From: Brasenia schreberi
Taxonomy: Eukaryota; Streptophyta; Magnoliopsida; Nymphaeales; Cabombaceae
Assembly (NCBI GenBank): GCA_036023115.1
Contig: JAYKKT010000074.1
Coordinates: forward strand, 8,640,501-8,704,500
Reading direction: 5' to 3'
Length of the DNA: 64,000 nucleotides
Each line of letters opens with the position of its first letter. Position 1 is the stretch's first letter. Made by a program: the position numbers and the translations under genes. Positions 1-11,854 of this stretch are shown piece by piece. Under the pieces are notes generated by a model. That model had not been told where the DNA came from. It was given only the letters and a program-made list of their open reading frames with translations, and did no database searches.

Positions 1-1890
1 TTTTTTACACATTGTTCGTCAGTTTTATGGTATTTCCTGAGAGCCGTCATTTCTTTCACTATTTACACATTTCCCCTTATATTCTTCTCCTTTTTAGTCT
101 TTCAAATCCGTTATGCTTTGGTTACTTAGTTGTGTAACTCGTCTATAAGTTTTTCTCCTCCAGTGAAAACAGTAATCACTACTATTAATTTCACATTTGA
201 ATATTAAATATATGCATCTTATCGAAGATGGATGACTCCTTGTTTGGATCCTCTCTTAGACTTCATGTTCTACACTAACTGAATTTTGGAGTTGATGTCA
301 TCTTCTACTAGTTCGATTCGCAAATTTAACTCTTGACCTTCTATAGGTGCTTGTGAATTCGCCCTCTAGTCCTGAGTTGTGGTTCCTTAAATGGGAGCCA
401 ATTATCAGCTCGATTATTTGACGAACCAAAAGCCGAACTACAATTAGCTTGGTTCATTTACCAGGTCTACTTCAGGATGAAAAGAAGATTTTCACCAGTT
501 ATATCGTAAATCAATACACGAATGATACTACCACCTTTTATTATTCATAAATCAAAAACCATCTCAAAGACACAGAGAAGAAAATGGCCTCAAAAGGTAA
601 TTAGGTATACTTTCCTTCCAGAAAAGATCAATCGTTTTTTCAATAAATACCATTTTAGGGTATTAAATTTTGAAAATTTTCTAAAAAAGTGGGCAACCCA
701 CACATATAGCCAGTGTGATTTGGATATTTCAAAATCAGCCAGGTTGTTTGGAAACATCAAGACTAGTCATTTCCTGCAACTCTAACCCTCACAGAATGTA
801 AAAGCCTCATGTATGTGATGGAATACGTACCTTGACATATGGAAGGATGGAGTCATCTCGAGTATGCCTTTCATAAGTTCAGTTAACAATATTTAAAAGA
901 AGGTTAAGCGAGTTTCGTATGTATATATACGGGCGCACGTGTGTGTGTGGGAGAGAGAGAGAGATCATAATTGTTGACTTATAAGCCCAATAGCAAATTT
1001 CGTACTGTTTGCCAGGAAGAAATAAAGTATGAAGAGACATCTGGAGTAGAGTTTTATTTTTAGCTTCCAATGAAAACAGCCCACCATAGTACAGTCTGTA
1101 AAGAGGCAAAAATAGCACACTGCATACTACCCAAGAAGTAGTTGGTCCTTATATTTATAACTTCAAAATAGATTTTGAAAGGAAATTGTTGATACACAAG
1201 ACTTGATATTTCCAGCAGTTCTTAGCAGTGAAGAAGCCATTGAATCAGTAGTAGGCCTACCCATGGGTGAAGCAAGGCGTTTGCATCACCCAAAATTTGA
1301 TCAATTCCAAAGAATATATAAAAGAGGCCTCAATTTTTCTGAAAAAATACAGACTGCTTCAGCTGAATTTTATCCAACTGAACTTCGTCTCACCCCAGAA
1401 AACTTTCCAGGTCTGCAACTGCACTGAATGGATGCCACTCTCTTATAATGATTGATCAAACAGTACAAAATGCATCATAGTGGATTGAGAACTGACATGC
1501 TCAGAAATGGGCATGGCGGAGTATAGGGAATTTTATCCTTTCTCTTGTTCTTCATCAAGTGTAGAACATATCCCAATTCTAAGTCGGAAGGTTCTTGCTA
1601 ACCTTTGCTTTGTCTGCATCATTTTTCTCAACTTTGGGGCTTTCTCCTGTATTTCATGTGTTCAATGTCCATGAATTTCGGTACTTTATAAGCTCATCCT
1701 TTTGCCTGCATCACGAAATAAAAGGAAAGGCTACTTGTTCAAACGCATAAATGTCAAATGAGCACAAATGCCGCTCTAAAACCATGGAAAACTGTTTGGG
1801 ATATCAAGAAGCATGTTTTCCATGGGATTACACGCGCACATGATGCACATGCAAAATAAAAAAATGCCACTTCCAACTTTTTGGTATCAA
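1..1890. other. Intergenic, no gene recognised
   Basis: Only short ORFs occur here (for example 522-785 and 1203-1427 on plus), and none resembles a family I know. There is a small GA tract near 951-964. The stretch lies downstream of the minus-strand PPR gene, so part of it probably holds that gene's 3' UTR and possibly a short last exon, because a donor-like site overlaps the end of the PPR reading frame near 1921-1926. Confidence 0.5.
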
Positions 1891-1896
1891 AATTTG

Positions 1897-4425
1897 CTAG
1901 TAAGATAAGGAAAAACTGAACTTACCACTATTGCGTCTTTGAATCCTCATAACCTCAGCTTCTAGCTCTTTAGCATCTGCAGTCATCCCTCTTGCATTAT
2001 ATGCTTGCAACATAGAAGCAAAAGTGATATCATCAGGATAGCATTTCCTTCTCTTCATCTCCTCAAACATCAGTTTCATTTGTTTCAATTCCCCGGCACG
2101 GCCATAGGCACTGATGACGCTGTTAAAAAATGTTGTGTCGAGAACCACATCAGAATTATTGATTTGTCTCAGAATTGTTGCAAACTTAGTCAATAGTCCT
2201 GCTTTACTATATCCATTGACAAGTGAACTATAAGTGATGCAATTAGGCTTTACTCCTTGCTTCTTCATCATGTCAAAAAAATACTCCATATGTTCGACTT
2301 TACCACATTTCCCAAATGTTTCGATGATTATATTAAAGGTAACTGTTGTTGGAGTGAAAAACTGCCTCCTCATGAACTCCAGAACCAGTTCGATTTTATT
2401 GTACATCAACGACTTTCCATATGATTTGATCAAGATGTTAAATGTTGTCAAATCCGGTTCAATGCCCATGACTTGAAACTCTTGGTACCGTGCTTCCATT
2501 TTCTCCACTTGTCCAGCATTTCCATAAGCCCATAGAAAAGAGTTCAAGGTATAGATATCTGGCATGCACTTGCCACCTTCAAGCATATCCATAAGGAACT
2601 CCTCCATAAGTTCAAGATTCCCAATCTTACCATACCCATCAATTATTGTGTTATAAGTCACAATGCCGCACTCAAGACCCAAATACGACATTTCTGTCAG
2701 TAGATTGCGAATCAGATCAAACCGATGAAATTTGCTGCAACAGTTAATCAGAAGGGTATAAGCATATACATCTGGTTTGGAGTCAGAAACAGTCTTCATC
2801 TGATCAAGTATTTGAAACGCTTCATCCAAGCGACCGCTAAGGCCATAAACACCCATTAGAGATGTGTAGACATCGACTGTTGGCTTTAGTCCTTCCGCTA
2901 ACATGAGTCTGAAGAGCTCACTTGCCTGCCCATGTTGTTTGCACCTTCCAAGCATTCTAAAGAGCTGCACATATGTTTGACATTTTGGGGTGTACCAGTG
3001 TTGTATACGAAGTAATCCAAATATCTGTAAAATTTCAAGTGGTAAGAGAACTTCTGATCTATTAGAAAAGACCGTATACATAATGATGAGGTTATTAGAA
3101 ACAAATTAGGAGTGGTACCAAAAGAGGATAAAATGAGAGAATATCGTTTAAGATGGTTTGGACATATAGAAAGAAGATCAAAAGAAGAACCTGTAAGAAG
3201 GTTAGAAAAACTAAATTTGGAAAGTATTAAAAGAGGTAGATGACGACCACAAAAGTGTTGAAAAGAAACAATAAAGAATGATCTAGCTTATTGTGAGTTA
3301 ACTGCTAACATGGCACACGATAGGGATCTGTGGAAACAAAGAATCCATGTAGCCGACCCCGTCTAGTATGGGAAAAGGCGTAGTTGTTGTTGTAAGAGAA
3401 CTTCTGATAATTCTTTAACTTCCGTTAAAAAAATTATGTCTACGTCGGTAAAGAAAGGATTTATCACCGTCACTATCACGAAACATGTATTAATTCCTAA
3501 AGAAAGCGTCAAGGCACAACGTGCTTTAACTTTTAAGCTTCCTAACTCCCTCTAGTTCAGGTCGAAGGAGAGTGAGTTTCAACCAAAGAAAGAAAATCAC
3601 CAATCAATAAATTAAAAAGAAACTGCCCAGAATCACTACCTGGGATACACAGGGTGCGTCGGTTGGTCAGGCATCCTTATACGAACTCAAAATTGTGGTC
3701 TTTTCTAAATTGTTGGTGTCACTGAAACCACCTCCCAACCATATTAGATCAAGGTAGTCAGAGCGTCGAGGAAGGTCTCGAAAGAGAAAGAAAGATCCTC
3801 TCTCTCCTCTGACTCCTTCTTATAAGAAGGATGACACAAAATTCAGTAATAAACTCCAAGATAGAACACGTTGCAATTCCTAAAGGAAGCATCAAGATAC
3901 AACATATTTTAATTCCCAACCTTCGTAATTCCGTCTACTTCAGGTCGAAAGAGAGTGAATTTCAACCAAACAAAGCAAAATCATCAATCAATAAATAAGA
4001 AAGTTAGTACCCAGAATCTAAAAGCATTCATATGACACAAAAAACAGTAACCAACTCCAAGATAAACCGGTTTTCCTCACCCTGAGAGCAGACTCCCACT
4101 GGTTATCGTCGATGCTCTGCGTAAGGGCCTCGAGGACGGCCTTAGGCCACAGCCGAGTGGAACGCGAGAGACCCGCCTTTCGCTCGACAGCCAGCACGGC
4201 TGCCTCCGTCCGCAGAATCCGAGAGAGCTTCCTCTCCGAGTCCTTCTGCATCCCCTTCGCCGTTAGCTCCACGCTCTTCCCGGCCGCCACCAACACCGAA
4301 CTGGGTCGCCTCCATTCTTGCGGGACGGCGTCAGGACGCCGGTGGAGCAGCGATCCGAAGGTTTCTGTTGAATAGGAGAAACGGAGTTTATAGGGGTCGG
4401 CGTAGCAAACCACAACCACCACCAT
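1897..4425 (-). CDS. P-class pentatricopeptide repeat protein, organellar (At3g53170-like)
   Basis: Two exons are readable. Exon 1 is 4425-4081, ending at donor AGG|GTGAGG. Exon 2 is 3024-1897, starting after acceptor TTTACAG. They join in phase to give about 490 residues. Exon 1 carries a probable transit peptide and the conserved LWPKAVLEALTQSI region. Exon 2 holds about ten canonical 35-residue PPRs, each with pattern TYNTIIDGYGK and ending KPD/KPN, and has no DYW or E extension, so it is P-class. From family knowledge, such proteins bind organellar RNA for processing or stabilisation; I recall the best match as Arabidopsis At3g53170 (chloroplast-predicted). The frame stops at 1897, but GGTAAG at 1926-1921 could splice the last residues to an unseen exon. 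The intron of about 1.06 kb holds a LINE stub and a local duplication. Coding sequence appears intact. Confidence 0.9.
3042..3408 (+). mobile_element. 5'-truncated RTE-like LINE tail with 17-bp target duplication
   Basis: The 17-bp word GTAAGAGAACTTCTGAT stands at 3042-3058 and again at 3392-3408. Between them (3059-3391) lies the end of a LINE reverse-transcriptase ORF: a plus-strand frame reads [15 protein letters not shown], then NMAHDRDLWKQRIHVADPV, with internal stops. It ends in a short TTG repeat. Sequence matches the reverse complement of the LINE at 26067-27152. The insertion lies in the intron of the PPR gene, antisense to it. A 3'-anchored, 5'-truncated copy with long duplication is the expected result of target-primed reverse transcription. 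Confidence 0.9.
3486..4080. repeat. Local direct duplications in the PPR intron
   Basis: The block at about 3486-3635 (with GTCGAAGGAGAGTGAGTTTC) recurs diverged at about 3878-4020 (GTCGAAAGAGAGTGAATTTC). A second block at about 3834-3870 (CACAAAATTCAGTAA, CTCCAAGATAGAAC) recurs at about 4034-4068 (CACAAAAAACAGTAA, CTCCAAGATAAACC), immediately inside the exon 1 donor. The intron has therefore grown by segmental duplication next to the 5' splice site. Both pairs have many mismatches, so the events are not recent. Confidence 0.7.
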
Positions 4426-5620
4426 GCCTCACCCACGCCCTTCGATCAGCATAATCTGGTCATAAAAAAATGAGAAGGTTAAAAATGCGAGCACTACCGA
4501 TGTATCAAGCCGTCAAAGCATCGGCTCAGTAATGAATTTTCAAAGTCTACGGAAGGTCATGAGTTCGACTCTCGAGGGCCTTCAACCTTGTGAGTCGAAC
4601 CCCTAGCTGCTAAAGGTGGTGGTCTGAGACCCCGCTCATCAGATGAAGAGAGACCACTATGACGCTCTTCTTAGAAGACCTATACCCTTCACAAATATCG
4701 TATTCATTGATTCGCTGAAGTTAACAATCTGTTAGCTGCTTAATCAAGTCATCAACCAAACATATCAATTATTGAAACATTGATGCAACAGCGAACATGC
4801 AAGTGAGGTGCATGTATGCTGTTTCAATAATATCTGTTCATCAACCAGACAGATATTAGACAAATTTCTCGTGTTGCAGTTTTAGTAATATCCCTCTTGG
4901 CCAGCCAACTCGTGTTCATTGGCTTCTTCTAACCAAACCTGTGCCTGATCTGTATTGCAACTTTTCGCCTCACTACACTTTCGTCTCTTTACATGAATTC
5001 AGATTCACATCATCTAAATTCTGTAGCCCGTCACTGACAGTCTTTAAGAATCAACTGAAGGTGGTTTATGCTAGTTTTTACCTGCTTTCGATGCTTGAAT
5101 TATATCTTGACAGTCACTTCCAACCACAATCTCCGTAAACATTCTTCGTGGGCTAATATTATACATTTTATCTAGCCATCGCCTCTCCCGTTTTCACTTT
5201 CAGTATATTTGTTTATTAGGCAAACACCACTGTGCTGAGGCAATGAACGTACTTTAGAGCAGGCACGACACATTTTCAATGTTGATTTCCATTCAGTGCG
5301 AATAGACAGGACGTATATTTTGGTATATAACCCAAATATGCATTTAGAGAAACTGCCCAGATTTCTTATACAAGAATGCATGCCGCTTCAAAATCCCCCC
5401 ACACTAATTTCTACCATGGAATCTTCATTCACTAAATACTTGCAAACCGTGGATGACTCTTGCTGAACACTAGCCTGCCTGTTTCAGCCTCCAGTCAGCG
5501 GGAAACAAGGATCACCGTCAACACGTCTGAGAGAGAGAGAGTCGCCAAGTCCCGTCCTGCTGAGCTATAGATCTTTGGTTGACGGCGGAGGAATCGAGGA
5601 GAGGGAGGAGGGAGAAGGGG
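4426..5620. other. Intergenic between divergent PPR and FKGP loci
   Basis: No protein-coding gene is recognised. This is the shared upstream region of the minus-strand PPR gene and the plus-strand FKGP copy. A tRNA-like B-box word (GAGTTCGACTC, near 4560-4572) is followed by text resembling a decayed SINE, low confidence. A GA run sits at 5530-5541, just upstream of the FKGP start, as is common in plant 5' UTRs. Confidence 0.45.
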
Positions 5621-5623
5621 ATC

Positions 5624-6358
5624 ATGATGGGGAGGGGGAAGGAGAAGGAGAAGGAGTGGGCCATGGAGGTGCTGAGGGAGTCGTGGTACCGGCTCCGGCT
5701 ATCGGTGCGTCACCCGGAGAGGGTTCAGACCTGGGACGCCATCGTCCTTAAGGCCGCCAGCCCGGAACAGGCCCAACTCTACGAGTGGCAGCTGCGGCGA
5801 GCCAGGAGGATGGGCCGCATCGCACCCTCCACCCTCACCCTCGCGGTCCCCTCACCCTTCGGCGCCCGCATTGGCTCCGGCACCGCCACCCTCCACGCCG
5901 TCGCCCGCCACCTCTCCCTGGTACGCCTGCCCTCTTCTTCCTCTTCCACGCAGTTACCCAATTTCTCTCTGCTTTTGAAAACAGTCGTCGCCCTTTTTTA
6001 TCTATTTTATGACGACATTATGGCTTAGTTTGGGATTCAAGCGGCATTTCAGACATAAATGACTATGTTTAACACAATTATGTTACTCGGGAAGATGGTA
6101 ATAGATCAGCTTGTGCCTCGTCAAAATCGGTGTTGTAAATTCTGGATTGGGCATATCATTTTCCATCAACAAAGCCATCCTAAAGACTTACCATCTCCAG
6201 ACACTACTTACGACAAACATGATTTTCACTTCAACACATGCGCTGAAAATGCTGCATCCTTGTTTAAGTGTTTTCAAACAAAACCTAAAGCTGTGCCAGG
6301 GAGCACAGAAACAGGGAACTAGCGTTTCCAGCCAGTTTTGTTTTAAAAATTTCGTGGA

Positions 6359-6396
<38 letters not shown>

Positions 6397-9300
6397 GGAG
6401 CGCGTCGATGTAAGTGTTTCCAAATAGAACCTGAAGTTGTGTTTGCGGACGCTGAATTAAGGGAAGTTGCATTTGCATCCATTATAGAGGAACTTGAATA
6501 GTAGTGGATAGGGGTGGTGTTGGAGTAGCAGTCTTTCGTCAGTTTGTACCTAATTGCATCAGCCCCAGATCCTTGTTTTGGTATGCCAAAACGCACAAGT
6601 CATAGTTTCTGCATGCATAGTTGTTGCACTAGGCCACAATCCGATGAAATTGTGTAGACTATCTCAAGCTTATCTGATGAAAGATTCGTGCTTGACCACC
6701 ATCCTCATCTACGACTTTTCAAATGGTAGAAGGTCAATCTTACTGGAAAGTTCTTGTCTACTGCAGAGCCCAAATGTTAATCACAACGCAGGTTTAATGA
6801 TTTTTTGCTGTATAAACTATTTGGAGACGTTTTAGGGTCCAATATGGAGATCTAGTGAAGTGACAGTTCTGCCTTTGTATCGTCGGATCATTGCGAAGTT
6901 CAGATGATGGTACCATATTCATAACGTTGTGTGACGGAATTGACACCATGTGACAATTTGACAGTGTAGCGCTCCCTCTTTTTTGAAAAACTTTATTCTG
7001 AAATTCTCTATGTATGTCATGTCCAATTATGCTTTTTTGACCCTCTCTGCTTCAGTGACTATGTTTAGTGTGTGCATGAAAAGTGCCAAAGTTAATTAAG
7101 TTGCTAGTTGCCTACAAGGTTTCTCATTAACATTGGATCAAGTTCTGTGCAGGTCTTCTAGAAACTGGGTAGAGATTACGCATATTAACTTATTTGTTCT
7201 TGATAGTATCTACCACATGCAGGTAGCACATGGTGAAAATGGCTTTTTACAATCTTCCCCACTACATGACAGGGTCAATCATGGAGTAATAGATGGATCA
7301 GGGATTATGAATCGGATGGCTAAAATGCATATTACTACTCCTTCATGCTGGTGGTGATTCTAAGAGGGTTCCTTGGGCAAACCCCATGGGAAAAGTTTTC
7401 CTGCCTCTTCCATATTTCGCTGCTGATGATCCTGATGGCCCAGTTCCCCTGCTTTTTGAGCATATACTTGCAGTTTCCTCTGGTGCAATACAAGCATTCA
7501 ACGCAGAAGGTTGCCATAGCCTTATTTTCTATCTTGACCAGTGTTGGATTAGGAGGGCAGATTCATGGACACGCACACAGTAGAGATACTACTTTTAATT
7601 AAATGAACAAAATGACCCAGAAAGAGGCTCATAATTACAGAGAGTCATTTGAGTCTACTGTTTAAGGCTTTAAGCTTCTCCATAGCCTTCTTAATGCATT
7701 CTTCCGGTTCCTGCATAATGTCTATTCAGCATGAATGGACACTAAAAGTTTTTAAAGTTGTTGCCGGTCCAGCCATGAGGTGACTGTTAACTTTATTGTT
7801 TTTCCTTGGTCCTTTTGTTTTTACTGCAATGAGTTATTGCTCTCTTTTTATGCAATAAGAATTTGTTTAGCCCATTATTCCTTGTGATTTGTTTCACCAT
7901 TAGCTAATATTTCTGGTTCTTATGTATTGGATTAGCACAATAATATATGTTTAAATCAAGGCATTGGTTTTGGCAGGTGGGCTTTTCATTATGACTGGAG
8001 ATGTTCTTCCTTGCTTCGATACCTCAAAAATGGTTCTTCCGGATGATTCGTCCTGCATCATTACGGTTCCAATCACCTTAGACATTGCTGCTAATCATGG
8101 TGTCGTAGTTGTATCTGACAATGAAATGCTAGATGCTTCCCCCAGGAGAGAAAATAAACTAGTTGATGATCTATTACAGAAACCCACAATAAAAGAACTT
8201 GCAGATAAGGGGGCAATTCGAAGTGATGGTAGGGTGTTGCTTGATACAGGAGTAATATCAGTCAGGGGCAAGGCATGGCTAGACCTTCTCAGGCTTTCAA
8301 GGCCAAGTGAAACAGTGGTCGAAGAAATTTTACGCGACAAAAAGGAGGCAAGTAACTCTAAAATTGCTGGTTGGGAGTAATAAGGATGGCTCTTCTTCAA
8401 TTCCATCCCTTCTTGCTCTTATAGTACAAGAAGACTGATAATGCCATGACAATTTTGGAAATTTAAGTTTAGCAATAGGGCCTTCTTGTAGTTCACGTCT
8501 ATCTAAGTGATGGTTGTTATGCCCAACCAGAATCTAACTATCAAAGCGATGTATCTTTTGATTGATGCAATGCCTTGTGGAGTTGGCACTTTTGAGTAGT
8601 TACATATTAATATTACAGAACCAATGTCAGACTTAAATAAATGCTTACCTAGCATGAGTTGGCAATGAAAAATGGGACTGCTGAATTTGTGCTGAAAGAT
8701 AGCAACTAGAAATGCCATGTCATACCAACCGCTGGTTATTTTTAATCTGAGCTTCTATTTTCACACAAATCTTCCACTGTGGTACTGGATGGGAAGTTAT
8801 ATTTTCTTTAACCTCTTTCAATCATGTGCTTTAATGCCTTGTTAGCCTAAGCCTCTTATTTGATTGGAACTTGGAACTGACACATTTTGTTGTCTTGGTG
8901 CTGCTAACATATATTTGCTCGTATGATTGATTGTTGTCTTCCTGACAAAAGTTGGTCTCCGAGAAGCATGTCTCCTTATTAGTGAAGATGAGACATCCTC
9001 TCATGTGACCTTTCTAGCATGCAGGTTAGCTGAACCAAAACCATAAGTGCCCTTTTCTATACAAAATCATGTGCAAAATGGTAAGGAGACTATAGTCATC
9101 CGTAACATAGATCAAGTAAACCGGTAATCACCTTATGTGTGAAGCTAGATGCAGGAATTCTCCTGTTTTTATTTATGTGCTGTAGTCTGGTGCCGTTGCA
9201 CTCTGTTGTATTCCCACTTTAATATGTGTGAATACATGATATACTTTGGAGATTTCCAAAGGGGAACTTGTTAATCATACTAGTTCATTAATTTACCCCT

Positions 9301-11844
9301 TTATCATGGGTGGAAACTTGATTGCTTTTATATGAACAGTTTTCAGACGGTCAACTTTCATTCATGTAAGTTTATGGTGTTTTATGTTTTACCTTCGACA
9401 CTTATCCCACTTCCTGTGGATGTTTTGCAGATGAGTCTATATGAGGAGCTAGTTGCAGCTTGGATGCCTGCAAGACATGAATGGTTGAAGACTCGTCCTC
9501 TAGGAAAGGAGCTCATTAATGGCTTGGGAAATCAGAAGCTGTTCAGCTATTGTGCATGTAATGGTTATTGAGCTCAATATAAATTGGATTTCTGGTACTC
9601 TTTCCATTTCATTTTTTTAAAGATTCTAGTGACGCCACATTTTGAAAGGAAACTTTTTGCGACTGCTCCTCTTCAATATTTGTTGTTTTAACATTTTCTT
9701 TCTCAGTTGTGCTTTAAAATTCAGTAATAAGCTGGTAAATTAAGGTAGTCTAGGGGATGCTTTCATGCTGTTCGTCAACCAGGATCGTTTTGTTCTAGTT
9801 CTATGTAGTTTACTATCACCATTAAAGCTTCACTCTCTTGTTGTGGAGTGGGAGACTGAGTATTGCAACTAGTTGAAATATAGGTACAAGTTCAGAGTAT
9901 ACAGTTGAAAAACCCAGTTGTATATTTCTGTTCTATTAGAATGTTTGTTCAGGATTTCTCAATCCACAAGAAAGGGGCTCTTTGTTGTAACCACAGTTAG
10001 TTTCTCTATCGCTTCTTTGTTCTAGGATTCTTGGTAACGTAAAATTGGCAGTCAATATGATCTTTGTATGTTTTTGGTTCCATGTTTTGGAGTAACTAAG
10101 CATGAAATCATACTTACAAGGGATACTGTATTTTGTCGCAGTTGATCTTTCATTTTTGCACTTTGGCACTTCTTGGGAGGTTCTTGATCATTTAGATGAG
10201 GCTCATACAAGGTTCGTTGGGCATAAGCATTTGTGTTCCATACCAGCAAATACAGTATCCGATATTTCCGCATCTACTGTTGTTCTTTCAAGCAAAATTG
10301 CACCTGGGGTCTCAATTGGGGAAGACTCACTGCTTTATGATTCATCCCTTTTAGGTGGAGTACAGATCAGTTCAAGGTGCATTGTTGTCAGGGTTCATAT
10401 TGAAGAAGAAAAGAAAATTGAATCGAATAGTAATGTAGCCCCTTTTATTCTACCAGATTGCCACTGCCTTTGGGAGGTTCCCCTTGTGGATCAATAAGAA
10501 AAAGTGATAATTTTCTGTGGACTCCATGATAATCCAAATTTTTCACTGGTTAAGAATGGAATTTTTTGTGGCAAACCATGGAAGAGGATGTTAGACGACA
10601 GTGGCATCCAACAAGGCGAGTTGTGGAGTACTTCAAATCCAGAAGAGATGTGCTTGTGGAATGCAAAGATTTTTCCTGTTACTTCTCCGCCTGAAATGCT
10701 TAGTTTGGCTATGTGGCTCATGGGCTTAAATTCCCATAGCAATGAGCATATGCTGTCCATGTGGAAGAGATACTGCCTCATTAGTCTTGAAGAAATGCAT
10801 AGATCAATTGACTTTAGGCAGCATTGAATCGACTCTAGCAATCATCAAAGCCGAAATTGCTGCTGGCATAGCCAAATCTTGCATTAACTATGGCTTGCTT
10901 GGGCATAACCTGTCCCAATTGTGTGCAGAAATCTTACAGAATGGAGAATATGGGGTTAGCATCTGTAGAGATTTTTTGGATCTTTGTTGCAAATTTCAGG
11001 ATAGGAATTCAACGATTCTTCTGTTAAGTAGAATATATCAAGTGCAGGTGGACTTGCTTAAGACATGCAGGGATGAAACGAGAGCAAAGATAATGGAAAC
11101 AAAGGTTTGGATGGCCGTCGCTGATGAAACTGCTTCAACTGTCAAGTTTGGGCTTGAAGGTATCTAAAATATTACTTTTCTGAGCTGACAAGTGCGTGCC
11201 ATTTAAGCTGACCTTTTTTAGTTCGGTTTCCAGCTTTATTCTTATGCTGTATTAAAATTTGGGTGTCATGTTCTGTTAAGGAGCAGCATGTGATGATTTC
11301 TGACAATTAAGATTTTTGCTTGCTTCACTCTCTCGAACTCGCTCAGTGCACCTTTTCAGTATATGATGGAAATGATGATTCCTACTGTAAAATGAAGCAT
11401 TTCCCTCCATGCAAAGTTAAAGTTGAGCTTCCAGTTCGTGTAGATTTTGTTGGTGGATGGAGTGATACTCCACCTTGGAGCCTGGAGCGTTTGGGCTGTG
11501 TTCTCAATATGGCAATAATTCTAGAGGATGCCCTCCCTGTTGGTGCAGAAATAGAGATGATGCCAGCTAAGGGAATATGGCTAAGTGATGATGCTGATAA
11601 TCAAGTGTTCATTGAGGATGCAGCATCTATTTCAACACCATTTGACCAGGATGATTCTTTTCGCCTTGTGAAATCTGCATTGGTTGTGACAGGCTTTACT
11701 CGAAGTAACTTCATATCAGGACTTAGAATAACTACTTGGCCTGACGTCCCTCGTGGCAGTGGTTTAGGGACTCCAAATATCTTAGCAGCAGCTGTTGTCA
11801 AGGGTCTTCTCCAAATAATGAAGAAAAACGGGAGCAATGGCTGA
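5624..11844 (+). pseudogene. FKGP: Damaged bifunctional fucokinase / GDP-fucose pyrophosphorylase
   Basis: FKGP turns L-fucose into Fuc-1-P and then GDP-fucose for cell-wall glycans in the cytosol. Exons read by eye: 5624-5920, 7223-7509, 7977-8347, 9431-9557, 10142-11159, 11360-11844. The first five encode the pyrophosphorylase and linker (WYRLRLSVRHPERVQTWDAI; LLHAGGDSKRVPWANPMGK; IMTGDVLPCFD; SIGEDSLLYDS). The last begins the GHMP kinase (KVELPVRVDFVGGWSDTPPW). Lesions: an extra base near 7336 shifts AKMHI out of frame with LLLHAGGD; an in-frame TAA at 10495-10497 falls within the otherwise collinear exon 5; a frameshift occurs near 10824; the ATP-loop reads GSGLGTPN where the family has GSGLGTSS; and the rest of the kinase domain is missing after residue 'GSNG'. 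Intron 3 has a GC donor. I infer a recently decayed copy. The gene could only work if these are sequence errors, and the missing C-terminus argues against that. Confidence 0.88.
6360..6395. repeat. Poly(G) run, 36 bases
   Basis: An uninterrupted run of G on the plus strand lies inside the first intron of the FKGP copy. Pure mononucleotide G runs of this length are rare in plant DNA and hard to sequence, so the exact length is uncertain. It could form G-quadruplexes. Confidence 0.95.
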
Positions 11845-11854
11845 CGTCCCTCGT
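11741..11854 (+). repeat. 14-bp direct repeat at the FKGP truncation point
   Basis: CTGACGTCCCTCGT occurs at 11741-11754, coding for part of PDVPRG in the GHMP loop, and again at 11841-11854, exactly where the coding match ends. The two copies are exactly 100 bp apart. The second supplies the terminating TGA. This looks like a deletion or repair junction with templated sequence. Confidence 0.85.

Noticed and set aside
4112..4375. 87-residue plus-strand ORF
   Set aside because: Shadow of the PPR exon 1 on the opposite strand.
6188..6596. Proline- or glycine-rich ORFs on both strands
   Set aside because: The Pro and Gly runs come from the 36-base G tract inside an FKGP intron.
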